In this document: positions 1-8,176 of the stretch, in pieces
Layout: each line of letters begins with the position of its first letter
Position numbering within the stretch: position 1 is the first letter of the stretch
Origin: Synechococcus sp. UW140
GTDB lineage: Bacteria; Cyanobacteriota; Cyanobacteriia; PCC-6307; Cyanobiaceae
Assembly (NCBI GenBank): GCA_945861595.1
Contig: CAMAVE010000014.1
Span: forward strand, 1-32,607
Direction: 5' to 3'
DNA: 32,607 nt
Position numbers and translations under genes: made by a program
The notes under the pieces: model-generated
Seen by the model: only the letters and a program-made list of their open reading frames with translations
Told to the model about the DNA's origin: nothing
Databases searched by the model: none

Positions 1-930
1 ATGCGCCATGCCTTGGAGCGCGATTTCAAACAACTCGACATCGCAAGTTGCCAGGTGATCCTGGTGGATCCCGGCGATCGGGTGTTGCGGGCGATGCATC
101 CCAGCCTCTCAGCCGCCGCCGGCAACCACCTGCGCGACTGCGGTGTTGAGTTGCTGCTTGGGGGCCGAGTGCAAACGATCGAACCGGGCCGAATCACGGT
201 GAAAACCGAAGCCGGCGACCGGGTGCTGGAAGCGGCCACGATCGGCTGGACCGCAGGAGTCAAGCCCTCCCACCTGGGCAAACTGCTGGCCGAACGCAGT
301 GGCTGCCCCCTCGATCGCAGTGGCCGGGTGGTGGTGCAACCGGATTTCTCAATCCCAAAGTTCCCCTCGATCCGGGTGGTCGGTGACCTCACCAACTACA
401 GCCACACGGCCGACGCCAAACCCCTGCCGGGCATGGCCGGGCCGGCGGTGCAGATGGGCACCTGGGTCGCCAAGGACATCCTGGCTGGAATCAACGGCTC
501 CAAAGCCAAACCGTTCCGCTGGTTTGATTTCGGCAGCATGGCCGTGGTTGGGCCCCTGTATGCAGTGGCGGACCTACGGGGCCTGCGCGTGTCGGGACTG
601 CTGGGATGGCTGCTTTGGGGCGTGGCCCACTTGGCTTTCATGCCGGCCAACGAAAACCGTCTCAGCCTGCTGACCAAGTGGCTCTGGCAAATCGCCACCC
701 GCGAGCACGCGTCCCTCCTGATCACGGGCAATCCCGACCAGCACATGGGGGTTGAGGTGGGCCTGGAGCGGGCGGAACGATTGATTGACCAGCCAGGGAC
801 AACGTCATCGCCATCAACCGGCACACCTGCGGACGCCAAGGCAGCGGCTCAAACCGGAGCAGCAACAGCAGACGGCAGTCCTGCCGGTGACAGCACACCA
901 GCAGCCCAAGGTTCCTCAGGTCAAGCCTGA
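1..930 (+). CDS. Type II NADH dehydrogenase (NDH-2), C-terminal part; 5' end outside window
   Basis: Oxidises NAD(P)H and reduces quinone without pumping protons; peripheral on the membrane. The visible 309 residues begin just after where the second Gly-rich nucleotide motif of NDH-2 would end (the family continues with a 'LERDF..ID....VILVD' stretch, seen at residues 5-25). The Met at base 1 is therefore an internal codon and roughly 150 or more N-terminal residues are missing. The second FAD motif is visible around residues 123-131 (RVVGDLTNY), followed by the PGMAGPAVQMG segment typical of the family. The C-terminal half holds aromatic and hydrophobic stretches (about 195-215) expected to contact the membrane. 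The last ~50 residues are a low-complexity Ala/Gly/Ser/Thr tail, unlikely to be catalytic. The porin gene follows after 26 bases. NDH-2 feeds the plastoquinone pool that the oxidase encoded further along could drain; that link is inference. Confidence 0.85.
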   Translation: MRHALERDFKQLDIASCQVILVDPGDRVLRAMHPSLSAAAGNHLRDCGVELLLGGRVQTIEPGRITVKTEAGDRVLEAATIGWTAGVKPSHLGKLLAERSGCPLDRSGRVVVQPDFSIPKFPSIRVVGDLTNYSHTADAKPLPGMAGPAVQMGTWVAKDILAGINGSKAKPFRWFDFGSMAVVGPLYAVADLRGLRVSGLLGWLLWGVAHLAFMPANENRLSLLTKWLWQIATREHASLLITGNPDQHMGVEVGLERAERLIDQPGTTSSPSTGTPADAKAAAQTGAATADGSPAGDSTPAAQGSSGQA

Positions 931-942
931 GGGACCTTGGGC
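904..942 (+). terminator. Long hairpin spanning the NDH-2 stop codon
   Basis: Bases 904-920 pair with 926-942 to give a 17-bp stem with one U-G wobble and a 5-base loop (TCAAG). The stop codon TGA (928-930) lies in the 3' arm. No T-run follows, so it is not a textbook intrinsic terminator. It could end or attenuate transcription before the porin gene, which begins 15 bases later, or protect the upstream mRNA's 3' end. Confidence 0.5.
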
Positions 943-956
943 CCAGCCATACGGGC

Positions 957-2585
957 ATGGCCTCAAGACCAAAGAGCCTGAATTGGTGCAACCAGCGGAT
1001 TAAACGGTCGCTAGGACTAAGACTGCTATCGGTGCTCCTAGTTGGGCTAGGGGCTCAACCATCTAGGGGCGAGGCCAGTGAGCCCAGTCAAAACGCTCCA
1101 GCCACTGCGTCGGTGCCAGTGCCAGTGGACACAGGCACGCCTTCAAGAGTCTCCGGCCAACCGTCCAAACCCATCGACCTGAGCTTCGATAGGGGTGGCT
1201 TTAGCGTAATGGAAGTGCCAAAAGGTTGGCAACCTCTACGCAGCCTGTTACCCAAGATCAGCTGGTGGCAAATAGGCCTAAGCCTCAGCAACCAACTGAT
1301 CACACCACTCAGCGCCGGAGGCAACGCAACAGCCAATTCCACCACGGCCCTAGACCTCACAACCAGCCTGGGCACGGGCCTCAACCGTCGCCTGCCACGC
1401 GATGAACTAGATCGCTGGAGCCTCAATCTGCACCTCACTAATTACGGCAGCACGGGCAATTTTGGTGCTGACGTGGGTTTGGTATCGGATCAGTTCTATC
1501 CGCAAAGCCTATTTCAAAGCCCTTCAGGTCTGTGGTTCCAGGGCCTGTGGCTGCAGCGCAATGGTCTGCCCCATGAGCGACTGGCCCAACTCAAGCTCGG
1601 CAATCTTAGCCTGGGCAATAGTTTTTTACGCGGAGATGCCACCAACCTCTATGTGAACAACCTGTTGAATGCCCACAACGGGGTCAGCTTGCCGGGGGTT
1701 CCCTACGGCCCGCTGAATGCCCTCGGGGCGATCGCCACGGTCAGACTGGGACGGATGGACGCTAAGAGTCAGGATACCTTCAAAACGAATGTCTTGGGTG
1801 GTAGTCTACGATTGGGACTCTTTCAGTTAGATTCGCAGCGCAATAACAGCAACTTTCGCGGCTTCAATCAAACCATCAGTCCAGGGGACGGGCTGCTGGA
1901 GATCATCGAATGGCAAATGCCCCTATCCAGGCGCTTGAGCCATTGCAATGACGGCAAGCCAGCGTCTAAAGAGGCGCTCTCAAAGCACACCATTGCAAAC
2001 GGCCAAGCGGGCAGTAAACAAGCAAGATCAGACCCTCATGTCGGCCGCTTTATCTCCCCCTCAGGGTGCCTGAGCAACCAACTATTGCAAAACCAGTTGC
2101 CTGAACCCATGCTTCTGGTCACGCTCTACAACGCCAACTGGGGCTTTGCCGGGGTCAACGGACCGTCGATCCAGGGCCTAGCCCCACCCGGCCAGGTGCC
2201 AACAGGGACGCAGGCCAACGGAATCGGCCTTTACCTAGCTCTGCCTTCTCCCTTGCCGGTGGGCTTGGACAGTCGAGTTTGGCTATCGGGCTCCCTCTCG
2301 GGTCCAGCAGCCATAAATCCATACCCGACCTATCTAGCGGCGGGCTGGATCGGCCAGGGCCTGATCGCCAACCGGCCCCAGGACTTGTTGATCCTGGGCC
2401 TAGCCGGATCCTCCACCAGCGCTGACCTGCAACCAAGCCAACCTGGTCAGATGGCCCTAGAGCTGAGCTACCAACTTCAATTGAGCAGGAATTTCTACCT
2501 ACAGCCCTATAGCCAACTGCAAAGTGGAGTACCCGGTCAGGGCCCCCTCTGGACCATAGGTATGCAATGGAGTTGGAGTCTTTAA
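957..2585 (+). CDS. OprB-like outer-membrane carbohydrate porin
   Basis: Probably forms an outer-membrane beta-barrel for sugar entry. The N-terminus has a positively charged start and a hydrophobic stretch (about residues 17-36, ending near SRGEA) that reads as a signal peptide. It is followed by a Pro/Ser/Thr-rich linker. From about residue 100 to the end there are alternating hydrophobic beta-strand-like segments. The stretch around residues 195-265 (WLQRN.LPHERLAQLKLGN, then PGVPYGPLNALGA) resembles OprB porins. The protein ends in an aromatic strand (WSWSL), as barrel proteins do. The SLH domain found in the usual cyanobacterial porins (Som type) is absent. An insertion at about 325-375 is hydrophilic, Lys/Ser-rich and flanked by two Cys, possibly a disulphide-closed surface loop. 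The ATG at 957 is the only start that keeps the signal peptide. Family assignment is by pattern only. Confidence 0.65.
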   Translation: MASRPKSLNWCNQRIKRSLGLRLLSVLLVGLGAQPSRGEASEPSQNAPATASVPVPVDTGTPSRVSGQPSKPIDLSFDRGGFSVMEVPKGWQPLRSLLPKISWWQIGLSLSNQLITPLSAGGNATANSTTALDLTTSLGTGLNRRLPRDELDRWSLNLHLTNYGSTGNFGADVGLVSDQFYPQSLFQSPSGLWFQGLWLQRNGLPHERLAQLKLGNLSLGNSFLRGDATNLYVNNLLNAHNGVSLPGVPYGPLNALGAIATVRLGRMDAKSQDTFKTNVLGGSLRLGLFQLDSQRNNSNFRGFNQTISPGDGLLEIIEWQMPLSRRLSHCNDGKPASKEALSKHTIANGQAGSKQARSDPHVGRFISPSGCLSNQLLQNQLPEPMLLVTLYNANWGFAGVNGPSIQGLAPPGQVPTGTQANGIGLYLALPSPLPVGLDSRVWLSGSLSGPAAINPYPTYLAAGWIGQGLIANRPQDLLILGLAGSSTSADLQPSQPGQMALELSYQLQLSRNFYLQPYSQLQSGVPGQGPLWTIGMQWSWSL

Positions 2586-2740
2586 ACGCTTAAGGCCAAA
2601 ACAAGTCCAAGGGCAGGAAGCGCTGGAAGCAAACAGGTAAACCGAAGGAAAACCAGGGACCCATCCATACCTAAAAACAGGCTTGGAACCAACCCGCGAT
2701 CGGCCAGCAAGCAGGATCCAGGTAAAGACACCAGACTGGG

Positions 2741-2766
2741 CCAGAAGACTGGTCCAGAAGACTGTG
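2741..2766. repeat. Two tandem copies of a 13-bp unit
   Basis: The unit starting CCAGAAGACTG occurs at 2741 and again at 2754, preceded by a shorter relative (CCAGACTGG) at 2731. It lies in the 250-base gap between the porin and the DMT transporter. No promoter or terminator is otherwise obvious in that gap. Confidence 0.5.
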
Positions 2767-2835
2767 TCAGGAGACTACAACCAACGAACAGGTAGTGCGC
2801 CTAATCCGGCAAGCACTCCTAGATTGCCATCATGA

Positions 2836-3756
2836 ATGGATTCAAACATGCCGGCACAACCAAAGCAATCCCTAATGATTGGCTCGATTTTCATAGTGCT
2901 TGCTTTTCTTGCCAATACGATTCAGAGCGTATTTGGCAAAGCAATTGAAAGCGAAGTTAGCGTCGAAATGTTCAGCTGGGTCACCTTTTTAAGTGCCCTA
3001 GTCGTAGTCACAATCATTGTGGCATTACGCCGTTTTCGCGATCTAAATACCACGGTCCTGCCCATGCACCTGCTGCGCGGCGGCACCGGGATCTCCGGCT
3101 TCCTACTCTTCATCGGCGCCGCCCAGACGACGAGCCTGATGAATGCCAACGTATTACTGAATACAACGCCGATCTTTATCCCGCTACTGGCGATGGCCTT
3201 CCTGCATAATCGCATCAATAGACAGCTATGGCTAGCCATCGCCATGGGGTTCGCAGGCATGGTCATTATTGTCAAACCTAGCGCTACGATCTTCACCGAT
3301 CCTGGCAACCTACTCGGCTTACTGGCTGGCTTTGTAACAGCAATCGAGTTTCTCGCCGTCAAGAAACTCGATGAAAGCGATTCACCATTAACCCAGATGT
3401 TTTACTTTCTACTGATTGGCACCGTAATCTGTAGCTTCTTGGTGGCTGGCAAATTCCAAGCGATCACAGCCAGCCATATGCTCATCATGCTGGCCACTGG
3501 CATTTGCCTCGTACTCTTCCAGTTTTTGCTAATCAAGGCCTACATGTACGCCAAGCCACACGAGATTGGCGCCTTTCAGTATAGCTCCGTAGTCTTTGCA
3601 GCCATTCTGGGCTGGGTGGTCTTCAAAGAATCCCTGGATGCCGCCACCATCGCAGGTACAACCCTGGTATGTATCGGTGGTTATCTCAGTATCAGCGGAC
3701 GCAAAGAGAATGGGGACGAAGAAACGGCCAAAGATGAGATAGCACATGGCGTTTGA
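2836..3756 (+). CDS. DMT-superfamily (EamA) transporter
   Basis: Inner-membrane protein of 306 residues with about ten predicted transmembrane helices in two EamA repeats (roughly residues 15-150 and 160-292). This is the standard length and layout of drug/metabolite transporters. The second repeat shows the usual end (FQYSSVVFAAILGWVVFKESL..ATIAGTTLVCIGGYL, about 248-285). Substrate cannot be read from sequence; relatives export amino acids, nucleosides or sugar-like metabolites. Another ATG lies at 2832 in a different frame; 2836 and 2848 are the in-frame candidates. The gene is clearly less GC-rich than the core genes (25 G/C in the 60 bases from 2881), which may indicate transfer. It sits between the porin and the VOC gene on the same strand, separated by gaps large enough for separate promoters. 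Confidence 0.85.
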   Translation: MDSNMPAQPKQSLMIGSIFIVLAFLANTIQSVFGKAIESEVSVEMFSWVTFLSALVVVTIIVALRRFRDLNTTVLPMHLLRGGTGISGFLLFIGAAQTTSLMNANVLLNTTPIFIPLLAMAFLHNRINRQLWLAIAMGFAGMVIIVKPSATIFTDPGNLLGLLAGFVTAIEFLAVKKLDESDSPLTQMFYFLLIGTVICSFLVAGKFQAITASHMLIMLATGICLVLFQFLLIKAYMYAKPHEIGAFQYSSVVFAAILGWVVFKESLDAATIAGTTLVCIGGYLSISGRKENGDEETAKDEIAHGV

Positions 3757-3882
3757 GATAAATATTATAGCCTGCCAGTAGGCAAGTAGTTCGGAAAATT
3801 TGGAGATCACCGATTACAAGACTATCAATACCTAGTCTGCCAATAATGCCACTTGGCATCCATCCAAACACACAAGCAAGCC

Positions 3883-4881
3883 ATGAGCGTCCTTCATCAC
3901 CTAAGCAGCATCGGCCATAATTGCTCTAGCGCCTCCGAAAGCAGTCAGTGGTATACAAAAACCTTAGGTTTTGAAGAGATAGATAGATCAAGCTTTAGCG
4001 GCAATTGGCTGGCGGAGTTGTTGCAACTACCCAAGGCAACGATCGAGCGTCGCCGCCTCTCCCTGGGCCAGGAAATCCTGGAACTCTGGCAATTTGAACC
4101 AACCTCACCCGCCAAGGTAAGCCAGGGCAATGGCGGTCAAGCCCTGTGCCCTGCCGGGAATGATGGCGCGTTTCAACACATTTGCATTGTGACCAAGGAT
4201 CTCCACCAGGCCTATGCCCATGGAGCCGATCGCGCCAAGCAAATCTCCAGTGCTCCCCAACGGCTGCCGGACTGGAACCCCGGAGCGGGCGGAATATGCG
4301 CGGTGAAGTTTCAGGATCCCGATGGCCACCCGCTCGAACTCCTGCAGTTTCCGCCTAGCAAAGGGGATCAGCGCTGGCACCAAAGTCCACTCACGAAAGC
4401 TATCCCTGATAAGGACAAGGCACAAACCTCAAGCAAACTATTTCTCGGGCTTGATCACACAGCAATCAGCGTCGAAGACACGGAACGCAGCCTCCGCTTC
4501 TACCGCGACATGCTTGGCATGGCCTTGGCCGCTCAAGGACACAACCATGGAGTCGAACAGGACAGGATGGACGGGCTGGTTGGCACCGATGTACAAATCA
4601 GCAGCCTCCATCCGGTCGGTGCGGGGATGGGGATTGAATTGCTGAACTACCGCAAACCAGATGGTGGCCAAAGGCCGCGGGCAAATCCCCAAGCCAGCGA
4701 TGCGGTCGAATGGCGTATCAGCGCCGTGGTCGACAACCTGGTTGGGCTCCATAAACGGCTGCAGGACAGTCCCCTAAACGAACAGGTGGGACCGTTAGTG
4801 GAACTGCCCCCAGGCTTTGGTCCTGGCCATCGGGCCTTCCAAGTGCGGGACCCCGACGGCCATGCCCTGTTGCTGTACTAG
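3883..4881 (+). CDS. Two-module VOC (glyoxalase/dioxygenase fold) protein
   Basis: The protein has two vicinal-oxygen-chelate modules in tandem, about residues 5-155 and 185-332 from this start. VOC proteins use a metal held by His/Glu to act on lactoylglutathione, aromatic diols or antibiotics. Module 1 shows the full set: a first-strand His (IGHN), FQHICIV for the second half and DPDGHPLELL with the closing Glu. Module 2 has LDHTAI and GIELLNY, but its second half lacks the usual His (EWRISAV) and the final Glu is Leu (DPDGHALLLY, then stop). Module 2 may be structural or bind differently. An in-frame TTG at 3853 would add ten residues; the ATG at 3883 matches the usual family start. No specific substrate can be named. 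Confidence 0.75.
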   Translation: MSVLHHLSSIGHNCSSASESSQWYTKTLGFEEIDRSSFSGNWLAELLQLPKATIERRRLSLGQEILELWQFEPTSPAKVSQGNGGQALCPAGNDGAFQHICIVTKDLHQAYAHGADRAKQISSAPQRLPDWNPGAGGICAVKFQDPDGHPLELLQFPPSKGDQRWHQSPLTKAIPDKDKAQTSSKLFLGLDHTAISVEDTERSLRFYRDMLGMALAAQGHNHGVEQDRMDGLVGTDVQISSLHPVGAGMGIELLNYRKPDGGQRPRANPQASDAVEWRISAVVDNLVGLHKRLQDSPLNEQVGPLVELPPGFGPGHRAFQVRDPDGHALLLY

Positions 4882-5018
4882 GCACAACATCAGACCAGGC
4901 CTACTCGGACAGCCCTGAGAACAACTGGAAGGGTGGGGCAATACAACCAGAGACATTGTCTATGGATCCAAATTCTATGAGGGCTTAACAGGCAAACAGG
5001 GCCAGGCTAGCTAGTTTG

Positions 5019-5849
5019 ATGATGCAAGTTAGCGACAAACCCTTGACTAGCTCCAATCCGCTTGAAGGCCAGACCCTATCCCACCTGCTACAGGGTAAAG
5101 TCGCCATCGTCACAGGCGGCAATAGTGGCATCGGCAAGGCCATCGTTCAATATTTGGCTGAACTGGGCGCCCAGGTCGTGATCGACTACCGCTCCCATCC
5201 AGAGGCCACCGAAGAACTGGAACGGGAAATCGGCTCCTACGGAGGATGCAGCTTTGGTGTGCAGGCCGATGTCTCCAAATTGGAAGACCTCCAACGACTG
5301 ATCGATGCAGCCGTGGCCCAATACGGCCGCCTTGATGTAATGGTCAATAATGCTGGCGTGGAAACCCGCACCTCCGTGCTGGACACCACCCCCGAGCAAT
5401 ACGACAAGGTGCTGGATGTCAACTTGCGCGGGGTCTTTTTTGCGACCCAGTATGCGGCCAAGCAGATGATCGCCCAGGGGGGCGGCGGCCGCATTATCAA
5501 TATCTCTTCAGTGCATGAAGATTGGCCCATGCCTGGCAACACGGCCTACTGTCTGGCCAAGGGTGGAGTGCGCATGCTCACCCGCACGGCGGCCTTGGAA
5601 CTGGCTCCCCATGGCATCACCATGGTCAATGTGGGACCGGGGGCTGTGGCCACCCCGATCAACGACTCCACCATGAATAACCCTGAACTAATGGCCAAAC
5701 TGAATGCCGCCATTCCCCTGGGTCGCATGGCCAGGCCCGAGGAAATCGCCAAAGTGGTGGGATTCCTCGCTAGCGATGGCGCCAGCTATATCACCGCCAC
5801 CACGATCTTTGCCGATGGTGGCATCATGCAGAGCAGCCCTGGCTTGTAA
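5019..5849 (+). CDS. SDR dehydrogenase resembling glucose 1-dehydrogenase
   Basis: Classical short-chain dehydrogenase of about 276 residues. It has the cofactor motif TGGNSGIG near residue 33, NNAG near 111 and the active site Asn-Ser-Tyr-Lys (N136, S165, Y178, K182, counted from the TTG at 5016). The catalytic Ser lies in SSVHE followed by P-x-P, and the C-terminus ends ITATTIFADGG. Both are hallmarks of the Bacillus-type glucose 1-dehydrogenases, which oxidise beta-D-glucose to gluconolactone with NAD(P)+. That substrate is a family inference; many SDRs with this label act on other sugars or alcohols. The start could be TTG 5016, ATG 5019 or ATG 5022. The neighbouring porin, glucosidase and GMC genes make a sugar substrate plausible. 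A GC-rich imperfect stem-loop (about 5866-5893) follows the stop. Confidence 0.85.
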   Translation: MMQVSDKPLTSSNPLEGQTLSHLLQGKVAIVTGGNSGIGKAIVQYLAELGAQVVIDYRSHPEATEELEREIGSYGGCSFGVQADVSKLEDLQRLIDAAVAQYGRLDVMVNNAGVETRTSVLDTTPEQYDKVLDVNLRGVFFATQYAAKQMIAQGGGGRIINISSVHEDWPMPGNTAYCLAKGGVRMLTRTAALELAPHGITMVNVGPGAVATPINDSTMNNPELMAKLNAAIPLGRMARPEEIAKVVGFLASDGASYITATTIFADGGIMQSSPGL

Positions 5850-5977
5850 GCGATGAGCTGAATACGGGGCCATGGCCATTTGGGTTTGGCCCCCAATCGA
5901 GCACTCCCAAGGATAGGACTGTTCAAAGTCATCAACTAACAATTTTGACACCAACGATCTCTTAACTATCCAAGCCG

Positions 5978-6472
5978 ATGACTGACCTGATTACCCTGCT
6001 CTTTCCCCAGACACCGGAGGGATTGTCAGCCTGGGCCCTTTTACTGCTTCGGGTCTTCCTGGGTCTCTGCTTCATTCGCCATGGTTGGCCAAAATTACGC
6101 AACTTAGACACCTGGTCAACGGCCATGAAAACCCCCAAGTGGCTCTGTTTTCTTTCGGCCTTTTCGATGTGGGGCGCTGGCATTGCCCTGATTCCTGGCG
6201 TCTTCAGCACCCTGGCCGCCTTCGCCATCTTGGTCTCGATGGCCTATGCCATGGTGCTTGAAATCTCCGGCGGCACACCCTTCATCGCCCCCGATCCCTA
6301 TCAAATCCCTAAGGGAGACTACGTTGGCCCGATGGGGATGGGCGAACCACCCAGCTGGGAAAAGGCGGCGATGTATGTGGTGATGTGCCTGGTGGTGATT
6401 GCCTGCGGTGGCGGATTATTGAGCCTCGACAGCCAGATCGTCGCGCCCCTGGTCTCAAGCCTGCTGGCCTGA
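5978..6472 (+). CDS. DoxX-family membrane protein
   Basis: Four-helix integral membrane protein of 164 residues, with hydrophobic segments at about 19-40, 57-76, 80-100 and 128-148. The first helix ends in the DoxX-like RVFLGLCFIRHGWPKL pattern. DoxX/DoxD proteins are associated with quinol-linked oxidation (thiosulphate:quinone oxidoreductase subunits in archaea) and, in bacteria, with redox stress proteins. The exact role of most bacterial members is unknown. The region between helices 3 and 4 (about 105-125) is hydrophilic and Pro/Gly-rich. The gene ends 14 bases from the end of the convergent GMC gene, with no clear terminator between them. Confidence 0.75.
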   Translation: MTDLITLLFPQTPEGLSAWALLLLRVFLGLCFIRHGWPKLRNLDTWSTAMKTPKWLCFLSAFSMWGAGIALIPGVFSTLAAFAILVSMAYAMVLEISGGTPFIAPDPYQIPKGDYVGPMGMGEPPSWEKAAMYVVMCLVVIACGGGLLSLDSQIVAPLVSSLLA

Positions 6473-6486
6473 AACAAGGGATGGAC

Positions 6487-8082
6487 CTAGCCCTGGAAGC
6501 GCTCCTTGAGGTGATCCCCTACCCGAATCGCATTGGCAATGGCGGTAAGCGAGGGGTTCACCGCAGCGATGCTCGGGAAGAAGCTGGTATCCACCACATA
6601 GAGATTGTCGAGGTCGTGGGCCTTGCAATTGATATCCAGCACCGAAGTGGCAGGATCATTACCGAAGCGGCAAGTGCCGGCCTGGTGGCCCACGGCGGCA
6701 ATGGCCATGGCGCTCTTAATATAAATCTGGCGCTCAATTAGGTGGTTTTTGAGATATAGCTGGTCCAACACTGAAAGCAACTTACCATAGAGCTTGTTAG
6801 CGCCGGTCTGATTGTTGGGAGTGTAATTCAGGGTAATTTGGCCCTTAGCATCTACTGTGACCCGGTTGCTAGGATCAGGTAGATCTTCGCTAGAAATCCA
6901 GAAATCAACAGCGTGCTCAGCAATTTTATCCATGCTCCAACCTGGCATCAGGAAAGTTTCCAAGGGCGCATAGCCCTTCATGATCTCACCATTGGTTTTC
7001 CCCGTCATCTGGATATTGCCCATTGGGTAATCAAAATCATCACTCCCGAAATACCAATCATTGATACATACGGTTTTTTGGAAGGTGGTGAGGTTCGGCT
7101 CATGGGAGAGGGCAACCATGGCCTTACTATTGTGGAACATATAATTGCGACCAACCTGATCGGAGCTGTTAGCCAGACCATGGGGATGCTTGTCATTGGC
7201 AGACATCAGTAATAGGCGGGCACTGTTGGCAGCGCCACAGCTGACCACAACGATCTCGGCCGTAAACGTGAGGGGCTCGCCATCCCGTTCCAGTTCCACC
7301 CCGGTCACCTTGCGGCCACTTGCATCGGTGGTTAGCCGTTTGACTTGGGAACGGGTGAGCAGGGAGATGTTGCCAGCCTCGAGGGCTGGACGGACCGAGC
7401 ACACTTCCGCATCCCCCTTGGCATGGACAAGACAGGGAAAACCGTCACAACAATTGCAACGCACACAACGGCTATAGGCAGGATTGAGCTCATCGAGCAT
7501 CACGCCCGTGGGTGCATGGCAAGGGCTCAGGCCAACGCTACGCAGGTCATCGACCAGCTTCTGCATGCGCGGCTCGTGGGAAATCGGCGGATGGGGGTAG
7601 GGCGCTGAACTCGGTGGATCGGTGGGATCTTCGCCGCGCAATCCATGCACATGGAAGAGTTCTTCTGCCCGCTGGTAATAGGGCTCGAAATCGCTGTAGC
7701 GCAGGGGCCAGGCTGGCGAGATGCCATCGTGATGCTGAACTTCCTCAAAATCGCGTTGTCGCAAGCGAAAATGGGCAGCCCCATACATCTTCGAAGCGCC
7801 ACCCACAAAGTAATGGCTACCGGGCTGGAAGGGTTTACCCTTGCCGTCGAGCCAGGTGTCTTGCGAAACATAGCGACCCTTCTGGAAAACCTCCGTGGCA
7901 TTCCAGTTTTCAGGCTCCCTTGGCAACCAGTCGCCCCGCTCCAGGATCAGCACCTTCAGACCGGTTCCTGCCAACTGGCGGGCCAAGGTGCCACCACCAG
8001 CACCACTGCCGATGATCAGCACATCAACATGCTTATCAACGGGAATGGTGAATTGATCGGCGCGGGGGAAAACAGCAACCAT
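6487..8082 (-). CDS. GMC-family flavoprotein dehydrogenase with Cys cluster
   Basis: Probable FAD-dependent sugar or alcohol dehydrogenase of 531 residues. The FAD motif GSGAGGG is at 25-31. The GMC active-site pair is intact: His466 (in HQAGTC) and Asn509 (in AVNPSLT). Residues 206-217 hold Cys at 206, 209, 211, 212 and 217, with another at 228. The CC-x4-C part has the spacing of the 3Fe-4S ligands in Burkholderia cepacia FAD glucose dehydrogenase, so an electron-relaying cluster is plausible. No signal peptide or Tat motif is visible, so it is probably cytoplasmic or carried by a partner. It is the last gene of the minus-strand oxidase/glucosidase block and may also have its own promoter in the 94-base gap upstream. 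The substrate is not determined; glucose or a related sugar is the best guess from context. Confidence 0.85.
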   Translation of the reverse strand: MVAVFPRADQFTIPVDKHVDVLIIGSGAGGGTLARQLAGTGLKVLILERGDWLPREPENWNATEVFQKGRYVSQDTWLDGKGKPFQPGSHYFVGGASKMYGAAHFRLRQRDFEEVQHHDGISPAWPLRYSDFEPYYQRAEELFHVHGLRGEDPTDPPSSAPYPHPPISHEPRMQKLVDDLRSVGLSPCHAPTGVMLDELNPAYSRCVRCNCCDGFPCLVHAKGDAEVCSVRPALEAGNISLLTRSQVKRLTTDASGRKVTGVELERDGEPLTFTAEIVVVSCGAANSARLLLMSANDKHPHGLANSSDQVGRNYMFHNSKAMVALSHEPNLTTFQKTVCINDWYFGSDDFDYPMGNIQMTGKTNGEIMKGYAPLETFLMPGWSMDKIAEHAVDFWISSEDLPDPSNRVTVDAKGQITLNYTPNNQTGANKLYGKLLSVLDQLYLKNHLIERQIYIKSAMAIAAVGHQAGTCRFGNDPATSVLDINCKAHDLDNLYVVDTSFFPSIAAVNPSLTAIANAIRVGDHLKERFQG

Positions 8083-8142
8083 GGCAAGATCGATTGATAC
8101 AACAACAATAGGTGCGAATGCAAGGACAAATCCTTATGATTT

Positions 8143-8170
8143 TCTATACCCTGGATCCGGCGTAACGCAA
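8143..8170 (-). promoter_or_regulatory. Possible sigma70-type promoter before the GMC gene
   Basis: On the minus strand TTGCGT (8170-8165) and TATAGA (8148-8143) are 16 bases apart and lie about 60 bases upstream of the GMC start at 8082. A short hairpin (AAGGA-TTTG-TCCTT) follows in the leader. This is pattern-based only; the gene could equally be read through from the glucosidase. Confidence 0.3.
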
Positions 8171-8176
8171 TGATGC

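Noticed and set aside
1-930. Complete NDH-2 gene starting at the window's first base
   Set aside because: The protein begins after the first FAD and NADH motifs of the family, so the ATG at base 1 is internal.
1728-1735. HIP1 octamer GCGATCGC (also at 27680)
   Set aside because: Only isolated copies were noticed, which is not evidence of a special repeat here.
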